Positions 43,596-51,358 of a stretch of DNA of 64,000 bases are shown here, piece after piece (position 1 is the first letter of the stretch; each line of letters begins with the position of its first letter). The position numbers and the translations under genes are program-made. Source of the DNA: Clostridia bacterium (lineage in GTDB: Bacteria; Bacillota; Clostridia; Oscillospirales; Acutalibacteraceae); NCBI GenBank assembly GCA_017461625.1, contig JAFTXJ010000008.1, positions 1-64,000 on the forward strand, read 5' to 3'. Under the pieces are notes generated by a model that worked only from the letters and a program-made list of their open reading frames with translations, was not told the origin of the DNA and did no database searches.

Positions 43596-44045
43596 TTAAA
43601 GCAACCAGCCGTTTGGTCTTGACCCTTTCTGGCGAACAGGGGAGGCAGGCTCTTCTTTCTTTTCTTCTGTGGGTTCTTCCTTTTGCGGTGCCTTGGCGGC
43701 AAACTTTTCCCAAGGAATTTCTTCATAAACGGGAATTCTCACAGTTCTTGAAGGTTCAACTTCCTCCTCAACACCTGTTAATCTTCGCAAAAGCTCAATG
43801 GCAGATTTTGCACCGTCAGGGTTGATAGAATAGTAGGTAGCAGTACCTGATTTTCTGCTTTTGATAATGCCCGAAACACACATGAGCTTAATGTGATGAG
43901 AAAGGGTAGACTGGCCGATGCTCATTTTTTCAAGAAGCTCACTGACGCACTTTTCACCGTCGAGCAAAAGCTCAAGCACCTTGAGCCTGTTTTCATCACT
44001 GAGAGCCTTGAACACATTGGCGTTGTCAGTATAATTACCTGCCAT
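43596..44045 (-). CDS. ArsR-family transcriptional regulator
   Basis: A 149-residue winged-helix regulator. Residues 8-85 form the HTH: ALSDENRLKVLELLLDGE, recognition helix SIGQSTLSHHIKLM and wing RKSGTATYYSI. A Pro/Glu/Lys-rich tail of ~45 residues extends into the boundary of the adjacent repeat. No Cys pair of the classic ArsR metal site (CxC in the recognition region) is seen, so a non-metal signal or a different site is likely. It is transcribed from a near-consensus promoter. Targets are unknown; it may act on itself and on uxaC. Confidence 0.9.
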   Translation of the reverse strand: MAGNYTDNANVFKALSDENRLKVLELLLDGEKCVSELLEKMSIGQSTLSHHIKLMCVSGIIKSRKSGTATYYSINPDGAKSAIELLRRLTGVEEEVEPSRTVRIPVYEEIPWEKFAAKAPQKEEPTEEKKEEPASPVRQKGSRPNGWLL

Positions 44046-44075
44046 AAAATCACCGTCCGTTTAAAGTATATAATA

Positions 44076-44104
44076 AGTATAATATCGCAAATTAAAAGTG
44101 TCAA
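44076..44104 (-). promoter_or_regulatory. promoter for the ArsR-family gene
   Basis: Minus strand TTGACA (44104-44099), 17-nt spacer, TATACT (44081-44076). The -10 lies in a repeated AGTATA-taata-AGTATA stretch, a possible auto-operator. Confidence 0.75.
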
Positions 44105-44121
44105 GAAAAAATAATGAACTG

Positions 44122-44811
44122 TTAATCAGTTGTATTTAATGTTTTTATATATTTTTGTGTCCATGGACAAACCGAAATACAAATTCCGCAACTCCCAACA
44201 GTTATACCCATTTCTTTGCCACGCTCAATGACTTTGTTTTTACAAGCGAGAACATTGATGAGTTCATTTCTATCTGTTTCAATATTCCAATTTGTTCCGC
44301 TGATTGCTTGAGCAGGGCAATGCTTAACACATTCATTGCAATTTCCGCAGTATGATTTAGTAATTGGTTTGTCTGTTTTAAGAGGCATATCTGTAACAAC
44401 ACCATTTAATCTAATTGCATTTCCATATTTTTGCGTTATTAGTGTTGAGGATTTGCCAATCCAACCCAAACCGCACTGTGTAGCCAAAGTTTTAAATGGA
44501 AGAATAGTTCTAAAGTCATCATTCTGTCGATTTCTCGAAAGTGAATGAGCCTTGTATCCTTTTTCAATAATTTTTTCTTCAATCAATAAACTTATTTCTT
44601 TTAATTTTTTATTTATTCTTTTGTATTCGTCATAATAATCTTGCGTCGGATTATCACCTATGCTTGGAAAAATATCAAGAGCGATACCGAAACATATACC
44701 ATAACGCAGTCCATTTCGTTGCTCAATATTGATATTATCTAAGTCAGCAAATCTCCATAAAGAGATATGGTTATCTCGTAAGATATTAGCTATGTAGTCG
44801 TTGTTATTCAT
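44122..44811 (-). CDS. QueG-like 4Fe-4S double-cluster protein
   Basis: A 229-residue protein from ATG 44811, behind AGAAGGC. The C-terminal third has two ferredoxin-type clusters: CGNCNECVKHCPAQAI and GSCGICISVCPW. The N-terminal part contains the epoxyqueuosine-reductase-like motif GLGWIGKSSTLIT. QueG reduces epoxyqueuosine to queuosine in tRNA, but it is normally over 300 residues, so this short form may be a related reductase of other function. No other queuosine genes lie nearby. Confidence 0.75.
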   Translation of the reverse strand: MNNNDYIANILRDNHISLWRFADLDNINIEQRNGLRYGICFGIALDIFPSIGDNPTQDYYDEYKRINKKLKEISLLIEEKIIEKGYKAHSLSRNRQNDDFRTILPFKTLATQCGLGWIGKSSTLITQKYGNAIRLNGVVTDMPLKTDKPITKSYCGNCNECVKHCPAQAISGTNWNIETDRNELINVLACKNKVIERGKEMGITVGSCGICISVCPWTQKYIKTLNTTD

Positions 44812-44841
44812 TTGAAGCCTTCTTTTCAAAGTGTTTTGTAT

Positions 44842-44861
44842 GGTCAATTCACGAATTGACC
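44842..44861. repeat. 20-bp palindrome at edge of repeat island
   Basis: GGTCAATTC-AC-GAATTGACC (44842-44861), perfect 9-bp arms, directly upstream of the QueG-like gene. It is either an operator or the terminal palindrome of the repeat island. Confidence 0.5.
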
Positions 44862-44869
44862 GTCTATCA

Positions 44870-45060
44870 GGCTCCCCCTATTGAAATAGGTGGGAGCTGT
44901 CACGAAGTGACTGAGGGGGTAAAGAAAAGTGATGTATTGCTCCGCGATATGATGTTTGCTTTCGTAAATGATGTTTTTGCCTTAACAGGCAAAAAGTTCG
45001 GGTCTGCGACGCATTTTCCCCCCACCGGTTCGCTACGCTCACCACCTCCCCCGAGCTTCG
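44870..45060. repeat. dispersed repeat, copy B
   Basis: The left arm GGCTCCCCC...GGGAGC-TGTCACGAAGTGACTGAGGGGG matches copy A in layout and in the GTCACGAAGTGAC core. A GC-rich segment (CCACCTCCCCCGAGCTTCGGG) follows. The whole 44870-45190 stretch has no supported gene. Confidence 0.6.
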
Positions 45061-45088
45061 GGTGAGGCTTAAGGCTATGCGATGCAAT

Positions 45089-45142
45089 GTAGTGACCGAT
45101 GCCCACATCGGTCAAAGGGATGATGTAGGCATCATCCCCTAC
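45089..45142. repeat. inverted REP pair (BIME-like) with GTAG feet
   Basis: REP 1: GTAG (45089-45092) then a 9-bp stem TGACCGATG / CATCGGTCA (45093-45114). REP 2 is in opposite orientation: stem GGGATGAT / ATCATCCC (45117-45138) ending CTAC (45139-45142). A hairpin-less GTAGCCCCTAC (45178-45188) lies close by. GTAG at the hairpin foot is the mark of REPs mobilised by REP-associated transposases. Confidence 0.6.
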
Positions 45143-45203
45143 AAACCAACAGTAAAAACGAATGAACTGACACAATGGTAGCCCCTACGAGCATACTGTA
45201 AAA

Positions 45204-46040
45204 TTATTTCACAAACTCTTTAATTCTCGCCCCGTCGTTATATCCTTTTTCATAGAGGGCGTGGAGCTTGTCTTTTTCTTTGGTAAGGGTGCTCACTCCG
45301 CAACAATCATCAGGGGCGATGATAATACATTTTCCTTGCTTTTCTAACTCAATTGCAATATCGAGCCCTTTTTTATAATTAACGGATTTGTTCCTGAGAC
45401 TTTCAGAAAGCTCGGGATATTTACCCCTGAGGAGCTTTGCCGCTTTGCTGTCACGGGCAAGAGTGTTACTGATTTCAATGGGCTTTGTGAGGATTAACAC
45501 AACTTTTTCACAGCCGTCTGCAAGAGCTTTTTCAATCGGAACAGGGTCAGATATTCCGCCGTCAAAATACATTCTGCCGTTTATCTCGTAGCTTTTGCAC
45601 ACAAGCGGTAGGGCAGAGGATGCCTTTAAAATCCTGTAATCATCCTGCACCATATCGTGCTTTGTGAAATATGTAGGCTCGCCTGTTTCGGCATCAGTCG
45701 CAACCACAGTGAGACTGCTTTTATTTTGCATAACTTCATAAAAATTCAACGCATCCTCACCACCACTGTTGGTAAGGGTTCCGTAAACATAATCAAGGTC
45801 AATATACTGGCTGTGCTTAAAAAAGTTGCCGAAGCTCATGTATTCTTTTCTGCTTGAATAATCGTGATAAAATCGGTAAGTTCTGCCCTTCTGACCGGCA
45901 AGATAAGTTATTGCATTGGCACTGCCTGCAGAAACACCGATGCAATAATCAAAAACTACGTTGTCATCAAGGCAACGGTCAAAAACCCCTGAGCCGTAAA
46001 TTCCGCGAAGTCCGCCGCCCACATCTATAATTCCAACCAA
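45204..46040 (-). CDS. patatin-like phospholipase
   Basis: A 278-residue acyl hydrolase of the patatin/RssA group. Oxyanion motif VGGGLRGIYGSGV (residues ~8-20), catalytic Ser in GVSAGSAN and catalytic Asp in FDGGISDP. These enzymes cleave acyl chains from phospholipids or related esters, usually in the cytoplasm. The start is TTG 46040 with AGGAG 6 nt upstream; no ATG gives the intact N-terminal motif. It is downstream of the Cys-cluster protein by 9 nt, in one operon. Confidence 0.9.
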   Translation of the reverse strand: MVGIIDVGGGLRGIYGSGVFDRCLDDNVVFDYCIGVSAGSANAITYLAGQKGRTYRFYHDYSSRKEYMSFGNFFKHSQYIDLDYVYGTLTNSGGEDALNFYEVMQNKSSLTVVATDAETGEPTYFTKHDMVQDDYRILKASSALPLVCKSYEINGRMYFDGGISDPVPIEKALADGCEKVVLILTKPIEISNTLARDSKAAKLLRGKYPELSESLRNKSVNYKKGLDIAIELEKQGKCIIIAPDDCCGVSTLTKEKDKLHALYEKGYNDGARIKEFVK

Positions 46041-46049
46041 AATAAACTC

Positions 46050-46541
46050 CTATCTGAAAACCGACATCAGCTTTGCGATGTCTTCAATTTCCTGCTGCAT
46101 ATTTAAAATGTAATTTTTAGTTTCTTCATCACGGATTAAATACCGTGTTGCTTTTCTCATATTTCTTAAAAATTTTAAATCAGGCTTCAATTTATCCTTT
46201 AAAATCGGGCAGGAGGATATTCCTCTCAAATCCTTGATAACGCTGATTTTATTACCGTCAATTTTAGGATAAAACGGATAAATCCTACAGGCGAGGGGAC
46301 GCACACGTCTGTCGCATGTGCCGTTGCAGATAATCATATTGTATCCGAAATTTCCGTCAGTTTCTTTAATTGTGAAATTGGGATTATCTTTATATAATTC
46401 TTCTTCTTGGGGGAACAGCCACATACCTGTGTCGTTGTCACCTTTGCAGCAAAGACCCGAGCAGAGCTTACCGCAGTCAAATCTGCCAAGAGGTGCAGAG
46501 CGTTCAAGCAAATCCCTTGCTTTGATTAAATTATCGTCCAT
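46050..46541 (-). CDS. YkgJ-type cysteine-cluster protein
   Basis: A 163-residue protein with a metal-binding Cys pattern: FDCGKLCSGLCCKGD near the N-terminus, CNGTCDRRVRPLACRIYPFYP in the middle and SSCPIL later. This resembles the zinc/iron-chelating UPF0153/YkgJ family, of unknown function. GGAAGTG precedes the ATG. It is co-transcribed with the patatin gene, which may point to lipid-linked chemistry, but this is speculation. Confidence 0.75.
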   Translation of the reverse strand: MDDNLIKARDLLERSAPLGRFDCGKLCSGLCCKGDNDTGMWLFPQEEELYKDNPNFTIKETDGNFGYNMIICNGTCDRRVRPLACRIYPFYPKIDGNKISVIKDLRGISSCPILKDKLKPDLKFLRNMRKATRYLIRDEETKNYILNMQQEIEDIAKLMSVFR

Positions 46542-46570
46542 ATTATCACTTCCGCAGTAATACTATATTC

Positions 46571-46718
46571 GGCTCCCCTTGTCAGGGGAGCTGGGTCAGA
46601 GACCCTGAGGGGTAGTTGGATTTTGTGAAAATATTTTTATATTTACAATGTTTTCTGTATTCTCTCCCTCCGTCTTTTGCTTTGCAAAATCCACCTCCCT
46701 CATCAGAGGGAGGCAAGG
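46571..46718. repeat. dispersed repeat, copy C
   Basis: Left arm: hairpin GCTCCCCT / AGGGGAGC, hairpin GGGTC-aga-GACCC, then TGAGGGGT. An AT-rich centre follows. Right arm: TTTTGCTTTGCAAAA, then CCTCCCT / AGGGAGG. The layout matches copies A and B. It fills most of the gap between the Cys-cluster gene and the thrS promoter. Confidence 0.6.
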
Positions 46719-46777
46719 AAGACTCGTCTAAAATAACTTAATAAAAGTCTGTTTCAAGGGAATTATAACACAAGGTG

Positions 46778-46806
46778 TTGACTTTTTCAAATCAAGGTGA
46801 TAAAAT
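46778..46806 (+). promoter_or_regulatory. promoter for the T-box/thrS transcript
   Basis: TTGACT (46778-46783), 17-nt spacer, TAAAAT (46801-46806). Confidence 0.8.
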
Positions 46807-46812
46807 TATCTA

Positions 46813-47040
46813 AATCGTTGATGCAGAAGGCAACGCTTATAACGTGAATCAGAGAGTTTCCGTCATCGGCTGAAAGCGGAAATATCACCGGAGCTGTTGT
46901 TACCACTGCTGAGAGCTGCCGAAATAAGGTGTGCCGTTTGCTGCGTTAAGGCATTGAGTGGCGGGTAACCGCAAACCGGGTGGAACCGTGGAGTAGATTA
47001 TGCTTCATCCCAGTGTATGGGGTGGAGCTTTATTTTTTTG
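46813..47040 (+). promoter_or_regulatory. T-box leader, threonine-specific
   Basis: Stem I base pairs GCAG (46823-46826) with CTGC (46906-46909). CAAC (46831-46834) pairs with GTTG (46896-46899), leaving a specifier loop with ACC (46902-46904), a Thr codon. The T-box core TGGAACC lies at 46981-46987. The terminator is GCTTCATCCC / GGGGTGGAGC (47002-47028) plus TTTATTTTTTT. Uncharged tRNA-Thr is expected to stabilise the antiterminator and turn on thrS. Confidence 0.92.
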
Positions 47041-47051
47041 GAGGTAATATT

Positions 47052-48998
47052 ATGATTAACGTAACATTAAAAGGCGGAGTTGTTAAGGAATACGCCGAAG
47101 GCACTACAGCCCTTGAGGTTGCAAAGAGCCTTGGTATGGGTCTTTACAAGGCTGCCTGCATCTGCAAAATCAATGATGTTTATTGCGATTTGAGAACTCC
47201 TCTTACTGAGGATTGCTCACTTGAAATTCTTTCTTTTGAGGAGGACGAAGAGGCTCAGCGTTGCTTTCGCCACACTGCCTCGCACGTTCTTGCGCAAGCT
47301 GTTAAAAGGCTGTTCCCGCAAGCGAAATTGGCCATTGGCCCTGCTATTGACGGCGGATTTTATTACGACTTTGATGTTGAAAAAGCTTTCTCAACAGAAG
47401 ACCTCGACGCAATCGCCGCAGAAATGAAAAAAATCGTTAAAGAGGCTCTTCCTCTTGAACGTTTTGAGCTTGAACCTGAAGAGGCAATAAAACTTATGGA
47501 AGAAAGAGACGAGCCTTACAAGGTTGAGCTTATCAAAGAGCATGCCGGCAAGGGTGAAAAGATTTCATTCTTCCGTCAGGGTGAATTTGAAGAGCTTTGT
47601 GCAGGTCCTCATATTCCTGACACAGGCAGAATCAAGGCTTTCAAAATTACATCATGCACAGGTGCTTACTGGCGTGGTGACTCAAACAAAAAGATGCTTC
47701 AGAGAATTTATGCAACAGCTTTCACTAAGCAGAGCGTAATGGAAGAGCACCTTGCTGCCCTTGAAGAAGCTAAAAAGCGCGACCACAACAAACTCGGTCG
47801 TGAGCTTGAGCTTTTCACAACTGTTGACTCAATCGGTCAGGGTCTCCCCATTCTTCTTCCTAAGGGAACATTTATTATTCAGACTCTTCAGCGTTTTGTT
47901 GAAGATGAAGAGGCAAGAAGAGGTTGGGTACGCACAAAAACTCCTCTTATGGCTAAGAGCGACCTTTACAAAATCTCAGGCCATTGGGACCATTATAAAG
48001 ACGGTATGTTCGTTCTCGGTGATGAAGAAAAGGACGACGAAGTTTTTGCTCTTCGTCCTATGACTTGTCCTTTCCAGTATCAGGCATACCTCAACAGAGC
48101 AAGGTCTTACCGTGACCTTCCTATGAGATTGGCTGAAACTTCAACTCTTTTCAGAAATGAATCATCAGGCGAAATGCACGGTCTTATCCGTGTTCGTCAG
48201 TTCACAATTTCAGAGGGTCACCTTATGTGCCTTCCCGAGCAGCTTGCAGACGAGTTCAAGCGTTGCCTTGACCTTTGCATCTTTATGCTTAAAACTCTCG
48301 GTCTTTATGAAGATGTATCTTACCGTTTCTCACAGTGGGATCCTGCCGACACAGAGAAATATATCGGCACTCCCGAGCAGTGGGATGAGGCTCAGGGCAT
48401 GATGAAAGAAATTCTTGACGACATCGGTCTTGAATATAAGGTTGGTGTTGGTGAAGCCGCTTTCTACGGACCTAAGCTCGATATTCAGATTAAGAATGTT
48501 TACGGTAAGGAAGATACACTTATCACAATTCAGATTGACCAGATGCTTGCTGAAAAATTCGGTATGGAATACGTTGCAAGCGACGGAACAAAGAAGAATC
48601 CATATATCATCCACAGAACATCAATCGGCTGCTATGAAAGAACACTTGCTCTTCTTATTGAAAAATATGCAGGTGCATTCCCTGTATGGCTTGCGCCTGT
48701 TCAGGTTAAGCTTCTTCCCATTGCTGACAGACATCACGATTATGCTTATGAAATTGCTGCAAAGCTTGAAAAAGCAGGTATCCGTTGTGAGGTTGACACA
48801 AGAAGCGAAAAGACAGGCTACAAAATCCGTGAAGCACAGCTTGAAAAAGTTCCTTATATGCTCCTTATGGGCGATAAGGATATTGAAGCAGGCTCAGTAT
48901 CAGTGCGTAAACGTGGCGAGGGTGACATCGGTGCAGTAAGCGTTGACGAGTTCCTCAAAACAATCCTCGAAGACGTTGATACAAAAGCAATCTGGTAA
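47052..48998 (+). CDS. thrS: threonyl-tRNA synthetase
   Basis: Charges tRNA-Thr and edits mischarged Ser. 648 residues from ATG 47052, behind GGAGG; the open frame upstream runs through the T-box and is rejected. Order: TGS domain (~1-62), editing domain with HTASHVLAQAVKRLFP (HxxxH), the class II catalytic core (motif 2 TSTLFRNESSGEMHGLIRVRQ-type region, motif 3 SIGCYERTLALLIE), and the anticodon-binding domain (PVQVKLLPIADRHHDYA). It is controlled by the threonine T-box upstream. Confidence 0.97.
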   Translation: MINVTLKGGVVKEYAEGTTALEVAKSLGMGLYKAACICKINDVYCDLRTPLTEDCSLEILSFEEDEEAQRCFRHTASHVLAQAVKRLFPQAKLAIGPAIDGGFYYDFDVEKAFSTEDLDAIAAEMKKIVKEALPLERFELEPEEAIKLMEERDEPYKVELIKEHAGKGEKISFFRQGEFEELCAGPHIPDTGRIKAFKITSCTGAYWRGDSNKKMLQRIYATAFTKQSVMEEHLAALEEAKKRDHNKLGRELELFTTVDSIGQGLPILLPKGTFIIQTLQRFVEDEEARRGWVRTKTPLMAKSDLYKISGHWDHYKDGMFVLGDEEKDDEVFALRPMTCPFQYQAYLNRARSYRDLPMRLAETSTLFRNESSGEMHGLIRVRQFTISEGHLMCLPEQLADEFKRCLDLCIFMLKTLGLYEDVSYRFSQWDPADTEKYIGTPEQWDEAQGMMKEILDDIGLEYKVGVGEAAFYGPKLDIQIKNVYGKEDTLITIQIDQMLAEKFGMEYVASDGTKKNPYIIHRTSIGCYERTLALLIEKYAGAFPVWLAPVQVKLLPIADRHHDYAYEIAAKLEKAGIRCEVDTRSEKTGYKIREAQLEKVPYMLLMGDKDIEAGSVSVRKRGEGDIGAVSVDEFLKTILEDVDTKAIW

Positions 48999-49005
48999 AA
49001 AGCGA

Positions 49006-49034
49006 TTGACTTTTAACCATTTGAGTGCTACACT
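49006..49034 (+). promoter_or_regulatory. promoter for the leader-peptide/GNAT transcript
   Basis: TTGACT (49006-49011), 17-nt spacer, TACACT (49029-49034). Confidence 0.75.
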
Positions 49035-49065
49035 CTACAAAAAGCTTGAAAGGCAGGTGGACAAA

Positions 49066-49122
49066 ATGACAATGATGATTAGCACAATGAATCGGAGAGC
49101 CCTTTTGTCCGTTTGCGATTGA
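49066..49122 (+). CDS. 18-residue leader peptide
   Basis: ATG 49066 to TGA 49120-49122 encodes MTMMISTMNRRALLSVCD, with AGGTGG 6 nt upstream. It lies between a promoter and an intrinsic terminator, and its codons CGG-AGA-GCC form one arm of a possible antiterminator. The peptide has no evident enzymatic role; its translation probably senses ribosome state, as in ribosome-mediated attenuation of antibiotic-resistance genes. It is Met-rich at the start and ends in LLSVCD, a plausible stall sequence. Confidence 0.6.
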   Translation: MTMMISTMNRRALLSVCD

Positions 49123-49183
49123 TGTGATTTATATCTTTCTGTGAATTGCAGGCATCTCCGTTTCGGAGATGCCTTTATTTTTT
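49093..49183 (+). promoter_or_regulatory. attenuator: terminator with competing antiterminator
   Basis: The terminator stem AGGCATCTCCG / CGGAGATGCCT (49150-49174) is followed by TTATTTTTT. CGGAGAGCC (49093-49101, inside the leader ORF) can pair with GGC-A-TCTCCG (49151-49160, one bulged A) and exclude the terminator. GCGATT (49115-49120) can also pair with AATTGC (49144-49149). The tandem-GNAT start is at 49201. Confidence 0.7.
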
Positions 49184-49200
49184 ACAGAAAGGGATTTTAA

Positions 49201-50448
49201 ATGTTTAAAATTAAAATTTTAGAAAAAGAAACCGTTCCGTTTGTCTGTGAGATTATGTGTGAACCTAATAATGTTTCTGCTTTACACACAAACACAATTT
49301 CATTAGAAGAATGGAAAAACATTTTTGAAAGAGCCGAATATGATACAGACGAAGAAAATTATATTGTATACCAAAATGATACACCGTGTTGTTGGCTAAA
49401 AATTAATGGATTGCAAAATAAATACACTGCTTGGATTTCAATGCTTGTTGTTTCCGAGAGATTCAAGCATCAGGGTGTTGGAAAATTTGCTGTAGAGTTT
49501 GCGATTGAATATCTTGCGAAACGAGGATATCAACATATAAACCTACAAACAACAGCAGATAATCTATCGGCAATAAGACTTTATGAAAAAAGTGGGTTTA
49601 GATTAATCGAAAACAAGGAAGACAAACTAACTTTCAGAATAACTTTAAACAATCTGACTTTCACAAATATTACAAAAGAAAACATATGCAATTACAAAAA
49701 ACTCCGCAAAATCTATGCGAAGTATAAGATTAAGTCCTTGCGCAATCAAGGCGAAATGCCCGGAAACAAGAAGATGTTTTATGTGTTGTTTGACAGCATT
49801 ATTTCAAATTCATCCCGTAGTAATTCTGACTATTTCATCGTTATGGAATCAGCCAAGGAACTCATTGGCTTTGCTTCAATTTCGACATCATCAACCGATG
49901 TGATTGACATTCCGTACAGTTACGGCATTGTTAAGGATTTTTATATTTCTCCCAAACACAGGCGAAAAGGTTATGGCAGAATTCTGAATAATTACATTGA
50001 AAACATCTTCAAGGATAACGAAACAAATACTGTTTTGCTAAGTCCCGACCCGGTAAGCGGAATTGATTTCTGGAAAGCTATGGGGTATTGCGATACGGGT
50101 ATTCATCAAGGGTGGGGAAGACATTTGGTTTATATCAAACATTTAACCAAATGTGAATATTCAATCGAAATTGATAATGCAATATCAGCACTTGTTACGT
50201 CAATAGATTTGATTGGGATAAATCCATATAACAAACCGCAGATAAAAGAGGTTTATGGAGTGTGGAAAGAATATTGCAAAGAAATTAACCAAAAGCCACA
50301 CATAAAAGATATTAAAAATATGGCTTGGAATTCAAGAAAAAGCAGAAATGTCAGTTTTCAGTCATTGTATTATAAGGGGAAAATTATTGGTTTTAAGTAC
50401 AATGCAGATGATGAAATTAACTATGTGTCACCTGAATACAGAAAATAG
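49201..50448 (+). CDS. tandem GNAT acetyltransferase
   Basis: A 415-residue protein with two GNAT domains. Domain 1 (~1-150) has VVSERFKHQGVGKFAVEFA, the acetyl-CoA loop, and LYEKSGFRLIE. Domain 2 (~155-320) has FYISPKHRRKGYGRIL and a terminal WKAMGYCDTG. A ~95-residue C-terminal helical region of unknown type follows. GNATs transfer acetyl groups to small molecules or proteins; some inactivate antibiotics. It sits behind a leader-peptide attenuator, which favours a drug- or translation-stress-responsive role. GAAAGGG precedes the ATG. The substrate is unknown. Confidence 0.82.
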   Translation: MFKIKILEKETVPFVCEIMCEPNNVSALHTNTISLEEWKNIFERAEYDTDEENYIVYQNDTPCCWLKINGLQNKYTAWISMLVVSERFKHQGVGKFAVEFAIEYLAKRGYQHINLQTTADNLSAIRLYEKSGFRLIENKEDKLTFRITLNNLTFTNITKENICNYKKLRKIYAKYKIKSLRNQGEMPGNKKMFYVLFDSIISNSSRSNSDYFIVMESAKELIGFASISTSSTDVIDIPYSYGIVKDFYISPKHRRKGYGRILNNYIENIFKDNETNTVLLSPDPVSGIDFWKAMGYCDTGIHQGWGRHLVYIKHLTKCEYSIEIDNAISALVTSIDLIGINPYNKPQIKEVYGVWKEYCKEINQKPHIKDIKNMAWNSRKSRNVSFQSLYYKGKIIGFKYNADDEINYVSPEYRK

Positions 50449-50459
50449 GATAAAATTGT

Positions 50460-50814
50460 ATGAACCGTCCGTGGTGTGAACTGTCGGAATACGGAAAAAT
50501 TGTTGATGAAGCAATCAATAACATTGAGAAAAAATACGATAAATTAAGGCTTGATAAATACGTAATTATGCCGGACCATATTCATTTGTTGGTCACCATT
50601 TTGCCAAATGAAAGCGGATGCCCAATGAGCGCCCCCCACGATACCGAATATGGTAAATCAGCTTAAAAGATATGTAACCAAGAGAATTGGTTTCCCGGTT
50701 TGGCAGAAATTATATTATGACCACATCATACGTGATGAAGAAGATTACAATATAAAATGGGAATATATTAAAAATAATCCGATAACATGGTTGGATAAAA
50801 ATAAAGAGGTGTAA
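50460..50814 (+). pseudogene. REP-associated tyrosine transposase remnant, copy 1
   Basis: This looks like a Y1/HUH transposase fragment. MPDHIHLLVTILPNES carries the HUH pair. A +1 change in a run of six C's (about 50631-50637) shifts the frame; the continuation reads RYVTKRIGFPVWQKLYYD and the catalytic-Tyr region DHIIRDEEDYN, ending at TAA 50812-50814. The N-terminal third is missing: homology to copy 2 begins at the right end of a REP (CCGTCCG). It immediately precedes the next GNAT gene, whose GAGGTG site it contains. It is inactive as it stands. Confidence 0.8.
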
Positions 50815-50817
50815 TAT

Positions 50818-51333
50818 ATGAAAGGTGGATTAAAACACATAGAGTTTGTCCGGATGAAAGAAGACGAATTTAAAATTTATTCAAAATGGTCTGTAAAGGC
50901 TTATGCCGAGCATCTGATAAAATCGGGCGATGAAAGATTTATGTGGAAAGCAAAAAAAGAGGCAAAGGCGGAGTTTAATGATATTTTCCCTGAAGGTGCT
51001 GACTCTGCCGATAACTACCTTTATGTTGTTGTGAATGAAAAGGGTGAAAAAATCGGAGTTATCGGGTATCAGAAAAGTCCTTTTGAAGAAAACGCAGCTT
51101 TTGTAACCGAGAATGTGATAAAAGAAGAATACAGAGGAAAAGGCTACGGTAAAAGTGCTTTTGTGAAGATTCAGGAAGATGCAAAAGAAAAAGGCTTTTC
51201 AAAAATGGTGCTGAACGTTTTTAAACATACACCGGTTTCCTATGCGATGTATGAGAAAAACGGGTTCAAAGTAGTTGAGGACCACGGCGGAAGTGCAATA
51301 ATGGAGAAGTATTTTGACAGCGAAAGCAAATAG
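50818..51333 (+). CDS. GNAT acetyltransferase
   Basis: A 171-residue single-domain GNAT. Core motif A is VIKEEYRGKGYGKSAFVKI, the acetyl-CoA pyrophosphate loop, with motif B-like MYEKNGFKVVED near the end. The N-terminal helical part (ELL..KWSVKAYAEHLIKSG) is typical of small-molecule acetyltransferases. GAGGTG precedes the ATG at 50818. Its substrate is unknown. The following P-loop gene starts 25 nt downstream, so they are probably co-transcribed. Confidence 0.88.
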   Translation: MKGGLKHIEFVRMKEDEFKIYSKWSVKAYAEHLIKSGDERFMWKAKKEAKAEFNDIFPEGADSADNYLYVVVNEKGEKIGVIGYQKSPFEENAAFVTENVIKEEYRGKGYGKSAFVKIQEDAKEKGFSKMVLNVFKHTPVSYAMYEKNGFKVVEDHGGSAIMEKYFDSESK

Positions 51334-51358
51334 CTTTTGTGAAAGTGATAGGGTTAAA

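Noticed and set aside
43529-43825. 98-codon + strand frame over the ArsR gene
   Set aside because: It is antisense to a clear ArsR-family gene and includes the palindromic repeat.
44856-45175. Several 69-91-codon frames inside repeat copy B
   Set aside because: They consist of palindromic repeat sequence, have no ribosome sites and overlap each other on both strands.
46980-47051. N-terminal extension of thrS from 46980
   Set aside because: The extra codons run through the T-box core and terminator; GGAGG and the TGS domain support 47052.
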